This document shows, in pieces, positions 25,012-32,152 of a stretch of 32,152 bases of DNA (the first letter of the stretch is position 1; every line of letters starts with the position of its first letter). The stretch spans positions 1 through 32,152 of the forward strand of contig JAOZLN010000002.1 in assembly GCA_029934845.1 (NCBI GenBank), in the 5' to 3' direction. This DNA is from Candidatus Sabulitectum sp. Lineage in GTDB: Bacteria; Fermentibacterota; Fermentibacteria; Fermentibacterales; JCC-6. The notes under the pieces were generated by a model. It saw only the letters and a program-made list of their open reading frames with translations. It did not search any database and was not told the DNA's origin. The translations under genes were made by a program, and so were the position numbers.

Positions 25012-25940
25012 TGCGCTGTAGAAACTGTGGCCACGAGAATCACCGGAACACGGGGAAATGTGATAATTGCGGGTTCAGTCTTGCTCCGCAGACAGATCCT
25101 GGAAAAGATAAGAGAGCCGCAATGCAGAAGCCCATTGGAGACAGTGGCAAGGGCAGTGTAGTTACCCTGGACCTGGAGGCTGCAAGCAAAAGCAAATTTG
25201 GTCTTATCGGTTTCTTGATCTTTCTGATCGGTGCCGCAGGTGCAGTGTTTATTGTAAGCAGTTATGACCGGGCTGTATCTGAGCAGGAGATAGAGGTTGC
25301 CCACGAAGTGGTTGAGGTCGAGGTTCAGCTGGACTCTCTTCCCATCATGCTGGGCACCGACATAGTGTATGTCTTTAATGCCGAGGGAACCTCTGCCGCT
25401 CCAAGAACAAATGTAGACCTGGCTCTTATTCCCGAGGGTACAAAAGTTTCCTTCCTGGGCAGTGGATCAATGTCAATTCAACCGGTAGTCAACTATATGC
25501 TGCAGAAGATAAACAGCAACGATTTCAGATTCCTCGCTCCCGATTCTTTGTTTGCGTGGGTTGATTCCACAGAAACAGACTACATGGCTGTTGCAATTCT
25601 GCCACTGCTTAGTGACTCGGCAGAAATTCAACCGGTGGAATTGAAAATACTTTTCACAGAAGAGTGGTTCAGGTGTATTGTTGAGGAATACAACAAGGAC
25701 ATCGTGGAACCTGCTGATGGATACGGATTTGATCAGAGAGTGTTTACCAGGGGATTTGATCAGGCAGCTAGAACTATAAACCGAAGAAATACCGAAGGAA
25801 GACCTGTTCATGTCACTCTGCTTTTCCCTTCCGAGTCCTCATTCGGTGATGCAATGGAAATTGCAGAGAGTGTGTTTGTTGCAATTGATTCTCTTGGATA
25901 TGAGGGTTTCAATATAAAATGGGTAAATGTTACCAACTGA
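25011..25940 (+). CDS. Zinc-ribbon single-pass membrane protein of unknown function
   Basis: This encodes 309 residues. Residues 3-20 form a zinc ribbon with two CxxC pairs (C3/C6 and C17/C20). A linker leads to one membrane helix at about 63-83 (FGLIGFLIFLIGAAGAVFIV). The remaining 225 residues would be outside the cytoplasm; they contain strands such as IVYVFNAEG and a late amphipathic helix (SFGDAMEIAESVFVAIDSLGY) but match no family I know. The start overlaps the previous lipoprotein stop by one base, so the two are probably made together. Confidence 0.7.
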   Translation: MRCRNCGHENHRNTGKCDNCGFSLAPQTDPGKDKRAAMQKPIGDSGKGSVVTLDLEAASKSKFGLIGFLIFLIGAAGAVFIVSSYDRAVSEQEIEVAHEVVEVEVQLDSLPIMLGTDIVYVFNAEGTSAAPRTNVDLALIPEGTKVSFLGSGSMSIQPVVNYMLQKINSNDFRFLAPDSLFAWVDSTETDYMAVAILPLLSDSAEIQPVELKILFTEEWFRCIVEEYNKDIVEPADGYGFDQRVFTRGFDQAARTINRRNTEGRPVHVTLLFPSESSFGDAMEIAESVFVAIDSLGYEGFNIKWVNVTN

Positions 25941-27201
25941 GCATGATATTTTTCTGGACGAATTAAAACTGTCCAGAGAAGATGAAAGCGGTATTGTCAG
26001 CAGGTTTGCAGGAACCATCAGGTTTCCAACTGTTTCGGCTCCAGAGGGTTTTTCTCTGGAGCCTTTCCACGAAATGCGCCAGTATTCCAAAGCAGTATGG
26101 AGGAATGTCTTTTCTTCTCTTGACATGGAACTTCATGGTGAGGCTTCAATACTGTTGAAATGGCCAGGTTATTCTTCAACTCCACTTGATCCAGTAATGC
26201 TTGCTGCTCATCAGGATGTTGTTCCTGCAGGAGACCCGGATCACTGGTCTCACGATCCCTTCGGAGGAGATATCTCCAACAACAGAGTATGGGGCAGAGG
26301 AACTATAGATTACAAATGCGGGTTTGCCGGAATGATTGAGGCTGTTTCACTTCTGCTTGCAGCGGGATTTAAGCCTGGTCGTACTGTTTATTTGTCTTTC
26401 GGGCATGACGAGGAAATTGGCGGTCTTCTGGGAGCGAAAGCGATTGTAGAAAGCTTTCGGAACCGGCAGATCGTTTGCAGCAGTGTTCTGGATGAGGGCG
26501 GGTACATCTATTCTGAGCCGGATGGAACAGTTGCTGCAGAGGTTGCAATTGCCGAGAAAGGCTATGCTTCTTTTAAGCTTTCAGCTGAAGCAGTTCAGGG
26601 GCATTCATCCGTACCCCCGGAAAGAACTGCAATTGGTGTTCTAGCTGGTGCTATTGTTGCTCTTAGTGAAAGCAGTATGCCTCTTCCTGAAGTGCCTGAT
26701 GTCATTAAGTCCGCTAACTGGTTGCAAACTACATTTGCTCCTACGATGCTTTCCGGAGGATGTAAAGAGAATATTCTTCCAGCTGCAGCAGAGGTAATTA
26801 TTAATACCAGGCCTTCTCCATGCAGTTCTGTTGCTGCAGTACTGGAGCACATTCTCACAGTTGTAGAGCCTTTGGGTGTTAAAGCAGAGCTTATTGACAA
26901 TGGAAGTGTTTCCGAGCCTTCAGTCGTTTCCAGTACAGACACAAAAGACTTTAAGGCTTTGAAAGAATCTATTCTCAATACTGTTTCAGCCGATACGGGG
27001 TTCAGATGCGGTGTTTTCCCTGCTGCCACAGATTCAAGAAGGTATTCCAGAGTTACAAAGAACACATATCGTTTCATGCCTGTTCATCTTGGTCAGAAGG
27101 GAATAGGAGCCCTGCATTCGGTTGATGAAAACATTTTGATCACAGATTATTTAAGATGTGTGAGGTTTTATGTCCAGTACATCCAGAGAGCTTGTAGATA
27201 A
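25927..27201 (+). CDS. M20-family metallopeptidase (carboxypeptidase S/PM20D1-like)
   Basis: This encodes 424 residues. The zinc-site pattern of M20 enzymes is complete: H95 and D97 (LAAHQDVVP), D128 (GRGTIDYKCG), E162 and E163 (FGHDEEIGG), D189 (LDEGGYI), D343-area ATDSRRY and a final histidine in ALHSVDENI. Dimerisation-domain segments (KGYASFKLSAEAVQGHSS) lie between. The FGHDEEIGG pattern and long N-terminus resemble the carboxypeptidase S/PM20D1 branch, whose members cleave or make N-acyl amino acids and small peptides; the substrate here is unknown. No signal peptide is seen, so it is probably cytoplasmic. It begins 14 bases inside the zinc-ribbon gene. Confidence 0.88.
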   Translation: MLPTEHDIFLDELKLSREDESGIVSRFAGTIRFPTVSAPEGFSLEPFHEMRQYSKAVWRNVFSSLDMELHGEASILLKWPGYSSTPLDPVMLAAHQDVVPAGDPDHWSHDPFGGDISNNRVWGRGTIDYKCGFAGMIEAVSLLLAAGFKPGRTVYLSFGHDEEIGGLLGAKAIVESFRNRQIVCSSVLDEGGYIYSEPDGTVAAEVAIAEKGYASFKLSAEAVQGHSSVPPERTAIGVLAGAIVALSESSMPLPEVPDVIKSANWLQTTFAPTMLSGGCKENILPAAAEVIINTRPSPCSSVAAVLEHILTVVEPLGVKAELIDNGSVSEPSVVSSTDTKDFKALKESILNTVSADTGFRCGVFPAATDSRRYSRVTKNTYRFMPVHLGQKGIGALHSVDENILITDYLRCVRFYVQYIQRACR

Positions 27202-28105
27202 GGCGGAACACATACGGCGAACTGCTGTTGCCGGCTTGGCTGTTAATGTTCTTCTAACTGCATTAAAGGGGTATGCTGGAATTGTTTCGGGAAGCAGAGC
27301 TCTTGTTGCCGATGCAGTTCACAGCCTTTCAGATCTGACTACAGATATCGCCATAATTATTGGTGCCCGATACTGGTGTAAGCCGCCTGATGACACACAT
27401 CCCATGGGGCATAAGGGTATAGAAACAGTAGTCAGTCTGTTCATCGGACTTATGCTTCTTCTCACCGGAGTTGGCATTGCGATTGATTCTCTAAAAGCTG
27501 TTGGCAGCCAGGCATCGTCAATCAGACCGGGCCTGTTTGCGGTGCTCGCCGCTGCTGTGTCGCTGATATCTAAAGAAGTGCTTTCCCGCTGGACTTTGAA
27601 AAAGGCCAGGCAGACTGGATCTGGAGCTCTGGCTGCCAATGCATGGCATCATCGCTCTGACGGATTGAGTTCAATTCCTGTTCTGATAGCAGTCGGGGCG
27701 TCTGCACTGAGCAGTTCCATGATGTTTCTGGATAGCATCGGGGGAGCAGTCGTCTCCATTTTTATAATAAAAGCCGGCTGGAAAGTTTTGCAGCCGGTGA
27801 TCGGCGAGGTTACAAACTCAGCGCCGCCTGTGGAAGTTGTGGACAAGATGAAGAACGCTGCAAAAGATGTAACCGGAGTTATAAGTATTCACAGATTCAG
27901 AGCTAGAATGCAGGGTGGTGGGATTCACGTTGATCTTCACCTGCAGGTTGACGGAGACAGTAATGTAAAAGACGGATATTTCATAGGCAAAGCTGTAGAG
28001 ATCAGTATTCTGGAATGTGATTCATCGGTAAGGGATGTAATTGCGCGTATAGAGCCGTTCTCTCCGTGCGGCGATGCTGATAACTGCCACAACCTGAAAA
28101 GATAG
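27170..28105 (+). CDS. Cation diffusion facilitator transporter
   Basis: This encodes 311 residues. It is an inner-membrane proton/metal antiporter that exports divalent cations. Six membrane helices span about 18-215, with the transport-site residues D48, H51 and D55 in helix 2 (ADAVHSLSD) and H160 and D164 in helix 5 (AWHHRSDG). The loop motif HPMGHKGIE (77-85) is a family hallmark, and the C-terminal cytoplasmic domain (230-295: ISIHRFRARMQGGGIHVDLHLQVD) is typical. The HxxxD pair in both helices suggests zinc or a similar metal, but the exact metal cannot be read from this. GAGG lies 4-5 bases before the ATG, which is 32 bases inside the M20 gene. Confidence 0.92.
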   Translation: MSSTSRELVDKAEHIRRTAVAGLAVNVLLTALKGYAGIVSGSRALVADAVHSLSDLTTDIAIIIGARYWCKPPDDTHPMGHKGIETVVSLFIGLMLLLTGVGIAIDSLKAVGSQASSIRPGLFAVLAAAVSLISKEVLSRWTLKKARQTGSGALAANAWHHRSDGLSSIPVLIAVGASALSSSMMFLDSIGGAVVSIFIIKAGWKVLQPVIGEVTNSAPPVEVVDKMKNAAKDVTGVISIHRFRARMQGGGIHVDLHLQVDGDSNVKDGYFIGKAVEISILECDSSVRDVIARIEPFSPCGDADNCHNLKR

Positions 28106-28166
28106 GGGATTTACAGAAGAGAAAATAATGAATATGTTGTAAGTCAGAAGGAAAGAGGGAATTGAT

Positions 28167-28613
28167 ATGGAGTTTAAAATTTGCAGTAGTGCATTCACGG
28201 ATGGAGGATATCTTCCCTGCTGGTATTCTTCTCTGGGGCTTAACGCTTCTCCGCCTTTCGGCTGGGCAGAGGAACCGGAAGGAACCAGTAGTCTGGCTCT
28301 TATCTGCTCTTCGTCCCAGGGAGAGGTCTTGTGGGTGTTGTGGAATATCCCAAACACCAGAAAAACCATTTACGGGAGGCTTCCTGCTGAAGGTATTCTT
28401 TCTGACGGCATGCGCCAGGGGGTGAATGATCTTCTCTGTACCGGCTGGACAGGTCCGGCGGAAAAACTTCCTGATCTATCGTTAACCTTCGTACTATATG
28501 CTCTTGACGCAATTCTTGACATTTCTGATGGTGATGTTTCCGCACCATTGCTTGAATCAGCCATGAAGGGGCATATTCTTGGAGAAACAACACTAAGCTG
28601 TGTTTACTCCTGA
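28167..28613 (+). CDS. PEBP/YbhB-like protein with altered ligand pocket
   Basis: This encodes 148 residues, about the usual length for the YbhB/Raf-kinase-inhibitor-like branch. The fold is evident from SSAFTDGGYLPCWYSSLG, LNASPPFGWAEEPEGTSSLALI, NIP at 60-62, QGVNDLLCTGWTGPAE and FVLYALDAIL with a final MKGHILGE. The residues that line the anion pocket are gone: the DPDAP loop reads SSSQG (48-52), the histidine of the HW motif is L55, and the GPxPPxGxxHRY segment is shortened and lacks its histidine. So it keeps the scaffold but probably not the usual binding. It has no signal peptide. Its role is unknown. Confidence 0.7.
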   Translation: MEFKICSSAFTDGGYLPCWYSSLGLNASPPFGWAEEPEGTSSLALICSSSQGEVLWVLWNIPNTRKTIYGRLPAEGILSDGMRQGVNDLLCTGWTGPAEKLPDLSLTFVLYALDAILDISDGDVSAPLLESAMKGHILGETTLSCVYS

Positions 28614-28635
28614 GTTTTTAAGCAGAAAGCAGCGC

Positions 28636-29838
28636 ATGTATCCTGAATATCATACGCTGGCCAGACACTGGGATTTGAAAGAGAGTATCGTATTTCTTAA
28701 TCACGGTTCTTTTGGAGCTTGCCCTTCGCCGGTTCAACGGAAAAGAGAAGACCTTCTCCGGTGGATTGAATCCGATCCCATGGAGTTTATGCTTAGCGAG
28801 TATCAGCCACTTCTGGATTCTTCCTTGAAAACAATAACGGAGTTTGTAGGAGCCCAGCCGGAATCAGTGGTTTATGTGGAGAATTCTACCACAGGCATAA
28901 ACACAATTCTTCGCAATCTTCCCATTGATCTTGGAGATGAGATACTTGTTACAGATCAGGAGTATTTTTCTTCTGCGAATTCCCTCAAAATCATTTCACG
29001 CATAAGAGGTGCTACTGTAAGGATGGTACACCTGCCTTTCCCTGTAAAGTCCCCGGAAGAAATTGTAAACGCTTTCGAAGAGGCAGTGTCAAACTCAACA
29101 AAATATGCATTGGTTGACCATATTGTTAGTTCAACTGGTATGATCATGCCGTTGAAAAAGATTATAGATACCTTGTCCCGTGCAGGGGTAAAGACCATAG
29201 TTGATGGAGCACACGGACCTGGACAGGTACCGTTAAATTTGAAAGAGCTTGGTTGTCTTGCATATGTTGGCAATTGCCACAAATGGTTGTGCAGCCCCAG
29301 GTCTTCTGCTTCTCTGTATGTTCACCCGGACTTTCAGAATGGTTTTCTTCCCCTTGTTATCAGTCATCTTCCAGATGACTTAGAGACAGGTCTCTCAGAT
29401 TTTCAGGTTTGTTTCAGGTGGAACGGTACTCCTGATCCCACGCCTGTTTTGTGTGTTCCAGAATCATTGAAATTCATGGAAGAGCTTCACCGCAGCGGAT
29501 GGGCTGGAATAATGAAAAGCAACCGGGAAAAATCCCTGAAAGCAAGGCGGATCCTCTGCTTTGCTTTAGGGGTAAAACCGCCTTGTCCTGATTCCATGGT
29601 GGGCTCAATGGCAGCAATTCCTCTTGAGGGATACAAGCCAGCGGCCTTTACTGTTTCCCATGGAATTGATCCGCTTCAGCAATGGTTGAAATACGAGAAG
29701 GGGATCGTTGTCCCGATTACTGATATATGCAATGGTGCCCGAAGGATGGTTCGAATATCCGCACAGCAATACAACAGTATTGACCAGTATCGGTATCTGG
29801 CAGAAGCACTTGTTGAATACAGAGAGAAGAATTTCTAA
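28636..29838 (+). CDS. Class V aminotransferase, isopenicillin-N epimerase-like
   Basis: This encodes 400 residues from ATG 28636; a GTG at 28600 in frame would add 12 and overlap the PEBP gene, and neither has a strong ribosome site. It is a PLP enzyme of the NifS/CefD fold. The PLP lysine is K216 (GNCHKWLCSP), with D190 and H193 (VDGAHGPG) and the conserved FLNHGSFGACP (20-30) at the front. CefD-like proteins epimerise or act on amino-acid substrates in several unrelated pathways, so the substrate cannot be told here. No beta-lactam genes are nearby. A further class V enzyme follows 73 bases later. Confidence 0.85.
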   Translation: MYPEYHTLARHWDLKESIVFLNHGSFGACPSPVQRKREDLLRWIESDPMEFMLSEYQPLLDSSLKTITEFVGAQPESVVYVENSTTGINTILRNLPIDLGDEILVTDQEYFSSANSLKIISRIRGATVRMVHLPFPVKSPEEIVNAFEEAVSNSTKYALVDHIVSSTGMIMPLKKIIDTLSRAGVKTIVDGAHGPGQVPLNLKELGCLAYVGNCHKWLCSPRSSASLYVHPDFQNGFLPLVISHLPDDLETGLSDFQVCFRWNGTPDPTPVLCVPESLKFMEELHRSGWAGIMKSNREKSLKARRILCFALGVKPPCPDSMVGSMAAIPLEGYKPAAFTVSHGIDPLQQWLKYEKGIVVPITDICNGARRMVRISAQQYNSIDQYRYLAEALVEYREKNF

Positions 29839-29900
29839 GAATCCGCTGCACATATTTGTGAACCTTCTTTTGTAATCACCTATATTTGCTGGGTTAGCAA

Positions 29901-29906
29901 AGGAGG
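29901..29906 (+). promoter_or_regulatory. Ribosome binding site for the cysteine desulfurase gene
   Basis: AGGAGG is 5 bases before TTG 29912 and 8 bases before GTG 29915. Both are in frame, so either could be the start; the GTG spacing is the more usual. Confidence 0.65.
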
Positions 29907-29911
29907 TCGTC

Positions 29912-31051
29912 TTGGTGTATCTTGATAACGCTTCCACTTCATGGCCCAAGCCGGATTCTGTGGTTGAAGCGGTTTCCAGCTATATAACAGATATTGGTGC
30001 CAGCCCTGCCAGAGGAAATTGTACTTCAGCCCTGGAGGCTCTTGGTGTTGTGCTCGACTGCCGCGAGGCAGTGGCATCTTTTTTTGGCAGTGGGAATCCT
30101 CTTAATGTAATATTCACCCATAATGTAACATGGGCCATAAACACAGTTCTTCATGGGATGCTCTACAGTGGAGATAAGGTAGTGTCATCCTCAATGGAAC
30201 ACAATGCTGTTACCCGGCCTCTTACTGACCTTTCAGAGAAGGGTGTAGAGGTGGTTTACTCGCCATGTGACAGTCAGGGTCATCTTGATCTGGACGCATT
30301 CAGGAAAAACATAGCAGGGGCAAAACTGGCGGTTATCAACCATGGATCAAATGTTACCGGGACTGTTCAGGATGTTAAAGCTATTTCAGAGATCTGTCGT
30401 TCCAGCGGAACAGTATTCCTGCTTGATGCGGCTCAGAGTGCAGGTATTGTACCTGTGAATTTTTCCCAGGGAGCAGACATAATTGCATTTACCGGGCACA
30501 AGGGTCTTCTTGGAGTACCCGGAACCGGCGGTTTAGTTTTTGCGGATGAGTTTGATCCGACATGCATAAGAGCATTTGCTCAGGGCGGAACAGGCAGTTT
30601 ATCGGAGGAGAGCAGGCAACCTGATTTTCTTCCTGACCGTTTTGAAGCAGGAACAATGAATGGCCCGGGGCTTGCAGGACTTTTTGCAGGCATAGAGTAC
30701 TTGAATTCCCTTGGGCTTGAAGAGATATACAGAAGAAAGATGAAGATAGCAGGTATGCTGGCAAGAGGCATTGAAGAGATAGAGGGTGCCGTGGTCTACA
30801 GACCTTCTCCTGACAAACTCTGGACTGCAGTTGTTTCATTCACCCTGGCAGGCTCCTGTACTGCGTCGATTACCGATTACCTTTCCAGGAAGTATAACAT
30901 CTGCTGCAGGCACGGGTTTCATTGTGCAGCTGCAGCACACAGAACAATTGGAACATTTCCCGGTGGTACTGTAAGACTGAGCCCGGGATTGTTCACAACC
31001 GTTCAGGAGATAGAGATCACATTGAAAGCAGTCAGGGAATACAGTGAGTGA
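29912..31051 (+). CDS. Cysteine desulfurase-like protein (TIGR01977 type)
   Basis: This encodes 379 residues from TTG 29912, or 378 from GTG 29915. Like NifS/SufS enzymes it would take sulfur from cysteine using PLP. Family marks are YLDNASTSWPKP (3-14), EHNAVTRPL (96-104), D172/Q175 in LLDAAQSAG, PLP lysine K197 in FTGHKGLLG, and catalytic C338 in HGFHCAAAAHRTIG. The overall pattern, including NASTSWPKP and GFHCAAAAHRTIGT, matches the TIGR01977 branch. It overlaps the DUF3343 gene by 8 bases, a partnership often seen with putative sulfur/selenium carriers, and there are no suf/isc scaffold genes in the window. Confidence 0.9.
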   Translation: MVYLDNASTSWPKPDSVVEAVSSYITDIGASPARGNCTSALEALGVVLDCREAVASFFGSGNPLNVIFTHNVTWAINTVLHGMLYSGDKVVSSSMEHNAVTRPLTDLSEKGVEVVYSPCDSQGHLDLDAFRKNIAGAKLAVINHGSNVTGTVQDVKAISEICRSSGTVFLLDAAQSAGIVPVNFSQGADIIAFTGHKGLLGVPGTGGLVFADEFDPTCIRAFAQGGTGSLSEESRQPDFLPDRFEAGTMNGPGLAGLFAGIEYLNSLGLEEIYRRKMKIAGMLARGIEEIEGAVVYRPSPDKLWTAVVSFTLAGSCTASITDYLSRKYNICCRHGFHCAAAAHRTIGTFPGGTVRLSPGLFTTVQEIEITLKAVREYSE

Positions 31052-31301
31052 TTATCTGTACATGATCTTTAAATCAATGACCCATGTACTTACTGCAGAA
31101 AGGGCTGCCAGAAAAGGTGGGATCACCTGCCGGATGGTTCCCATTCCCAGAAACATCTCCACAGACTGTGGAATGTGTATTTCTGTCAAAGTGGAAGATG
31201 GTGAGTCTTTTTTGTCTGTGGCAAAAGAGAAGGGCGCCATTCCTGAAAGGGTAGAAGAACACAAGGGCTCCGGTCCTAAAAGTAGATGTTACTCAACTTG
31301 A
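31044..31301 (+). CDS. DUF3343 putative Se/S carrier-like protein
   Basis: This encodes 85 residues from a GTG that lies inside the preceding gene. The family pattern is plain: YLYMIFKSMTHVLTAER near the start, then CRMVPIPRNISTDCGMC (about 29-45) with the PxPRxIS and CG cysteine motif. It has one further cysteine beside the usual one (CGMC) and a cysteine at position 82. DUF3343 proteins are proposed carriers of sulfur or selenium; the function is not settled. Overlap with the cysteine desulfurase suggests direct hand-off of persulfide sulfur from C338 to this protein. Its stop codon abuts that of rpoD on the other strand. Confidence 0.82.
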   Translation: MSDYLYMIFKSMTHVLTAERAARKGGITCRMVPIPRNISTDCGMCISVKVEDGESFLSVAKEKGAIPERVEEHKGSGPKSRCYST

Positions 31302-32152
31302 TCAGTCGATAAGCATTAGCATCTTTTCGGAATTACAGCAATCCTGAAGTTTATCTATAGCTCTGTTTTTCAGCTGTCTTACCCTTTCGCGGCTTATCCC
31401 CATTGTTCTGCCAATCTCTGCCAGTGTGTGTCTTCTGTCTGTACTTAAACCGAAGAAAAGGCTGATAATAGTTTTCTCACGGATATCCAGGGTCTCAAGT
31501 ATTTCCATTACACTGTTCTTCAGGGAGTCTTCTACAACGGCGTCCTCAGGAGATTCACAGTCTCGCGAGGGCATCATGTCCTGGAAGGTTTTATCACTTC
31601 CGTCATAAACCGGTCTGTCAAGAGAAAGATGCGTGCTGTGTATTGAAAGCATTCCTTCAATGCTTTTCCTGGGAACATCCAGCTGGCCTGCTATCTCATC
31701 TGTTGACGGTGCCCGCCCTAGATTATGCCCCAGTTCTCTTGATGCTCTTCCCATTCGATAAAGCTCATTAACTCTGTTAAGAGGTAGCCTGACTATTCTT
31801 GAGTTTTCTGCAAGAGTTTGCAGAATTGCCTGCCTTATCCACCACACTGCATAGGTTATAAATCGACAACCACGGTTCTCGTCAAAGCCTCTGGCTGCAC
31901 GAATCAGACCAACATTGCCTTCACTTATAAGATCTTCAAGAGCTACACCCTGATTTGCATACTGTTTGGCAATGCTCACAACAAACCTGAGATTTGCCTC
32001 CACCAGAATTTCCTGTGCCTTATGATCATTGTTTTTTATTCGTCGGGAAAGAGCAGCTTCTTCTTCGGATGTAAGAGATTCCTTCGAGCCAATTTCCCGA
32101 AGATACAATTCAAGAGATTTTCCCTCGACGCCTCGAATACACAAGAATCCAC
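31302..32152 (-). CDS. rpoD: Primary-type RNA polymerase sigma factor (RpoD), 5' end cut by window edge
   Basis: At least 280 residues are present up to an in-frame TTG at 32144, and the frame stays open to the edge, so the true start is probably outside. Region 1.2 (SLELYLREIG), region 2 (NLRFVVSIAKQYANQGVALEDLISEGNVGLIRAARGFD and FITYAVWWIRQAIL), region 3 and region 4 (HTLAEIGRTMGISRERVRQLKNRAIDKL) are all visible and read as the primary sigma70 type. There is no region 1.1. The size and wording, for example QSRIVRLPLN-like ENSRIVRLPLNRV, resemble the roughly 287-residue RpoD of Bacteroidetes, which fits the -35/-10 pairs found here. It could also be a group 2 sigma. It faces the DUF3343 gene with no base between the stops. 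Confidence 0.9.
   Translation of the reverse strand, partial: GFLCIRGVEGKSLELYLREIGSKESLTSEEEAALSRRIKNNDHKAQEILVEANLRFVVSIAKQYANQGVALEDLISEGNVGLIRAARGFDENRGCRFITYAVWWIRQAILQTLAENSRIVRLPLNRVNELYRMGRASRELGHNLGRAPSTDEIAGQLDVPRKSIEGMLSIHSTHLSLDRPVYDGSDKTFQDMMPSRDCESPEDAVVEDSLKNSVMEILETLDIREKTIISLFFGLSTDRRHTLAEIGRTMGISRERVRQLKNRAIDKLQDCCNSEKMLMLID

Noticed and set aside
29858..29891. TTGTGA and TATATT upstream of the cysteine desulfurase gene as a promoter
   Set aside because: The spacer is about 19 bases with a weak -35. It could be real under a Bacteroidetes-like sigma factor, but the evidence is too thin.

Overview
The window is a gene-dense stretch of bacterial chromosome, with 25 of its 27 genes on the + strand, many overlapping by 1 to 32 nt and no gene-free stretch over 130 nt. 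No rRNA, tRNA, CRISPR array, insertion sequence or phage gene is visible. The cell type appears Gram-negative and related to the Fibrobacteres-Chlorobi-Bacteroidetes (FCB) side of the tree. The evidence is a short Bacteroidetes-style RpoD, a PorV-like outer-membrane barrel, a secreted protease with a FlgD/type IX-like C-terminal domain, OmpA and several lipoproteins. An uncultured FCB-related candidate phylum (for example Fermentibacteria/Aegiribacteria-like) is my guess from protein style, not something the sequence proves.

Region 1 (1-12081) reads as one long + strand operon: an IspH fused to a UbiA-like membrane domain, an SH3 lipoprotein, purB, a membrane GAF/degenerate-GGDEF protein, purL, purQ, an enlarged PurS-like protein, a B12-binding radical SAM protein with a DUF2344 tail, and RNase G. 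PurL, PurQ and the PurS-like protein would form the FGAM synthase of purine synthesis, with PurB acting later in the same pathway. Region 2 (12078-13365) has a good sigma-70-type promoter followed by rplU and folD; rpmA (L27), the usual partner of rplU, is not there.

Region 3 (13491-21878) starts with a large multidomain subtilisin carrying a type IX-like C-terminal domain. It overlaps a gene for a PorV-like barrel fused to a duplicated PGF-pre-PGF-like module and an OmpA peptidoglycan-binding domain. This pair is the most interesting thing in the window: it looks like an exported protease and its own wall-anchored shuttle or anchor. A DUF948-like protein, a lipoprotein, a TPR protein, aroQ and efp follow in tight succession.

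Region 4 (21898-31301): a minus-strand PBP4-type DD-carboxypeptidase with its own candidate promoter diverges from a + strand run. That run holds a tandem rotamase-like lipoprotein, a zinc-ribbon membrane protein, an M20 peptidase, a cation diffusion facilitator, a PEBP protein that has lost its usual pocket residues, a CefD-like class V aminotransferase, a cysteine desulfurase and a DUF3343 protein. The last two probably form a sulfur/selenium handling pair. The window closes with rpoD on the minus strand, whose stop codon directly abuts the DUF3343 stop and whose first codons lie beyond the edge.
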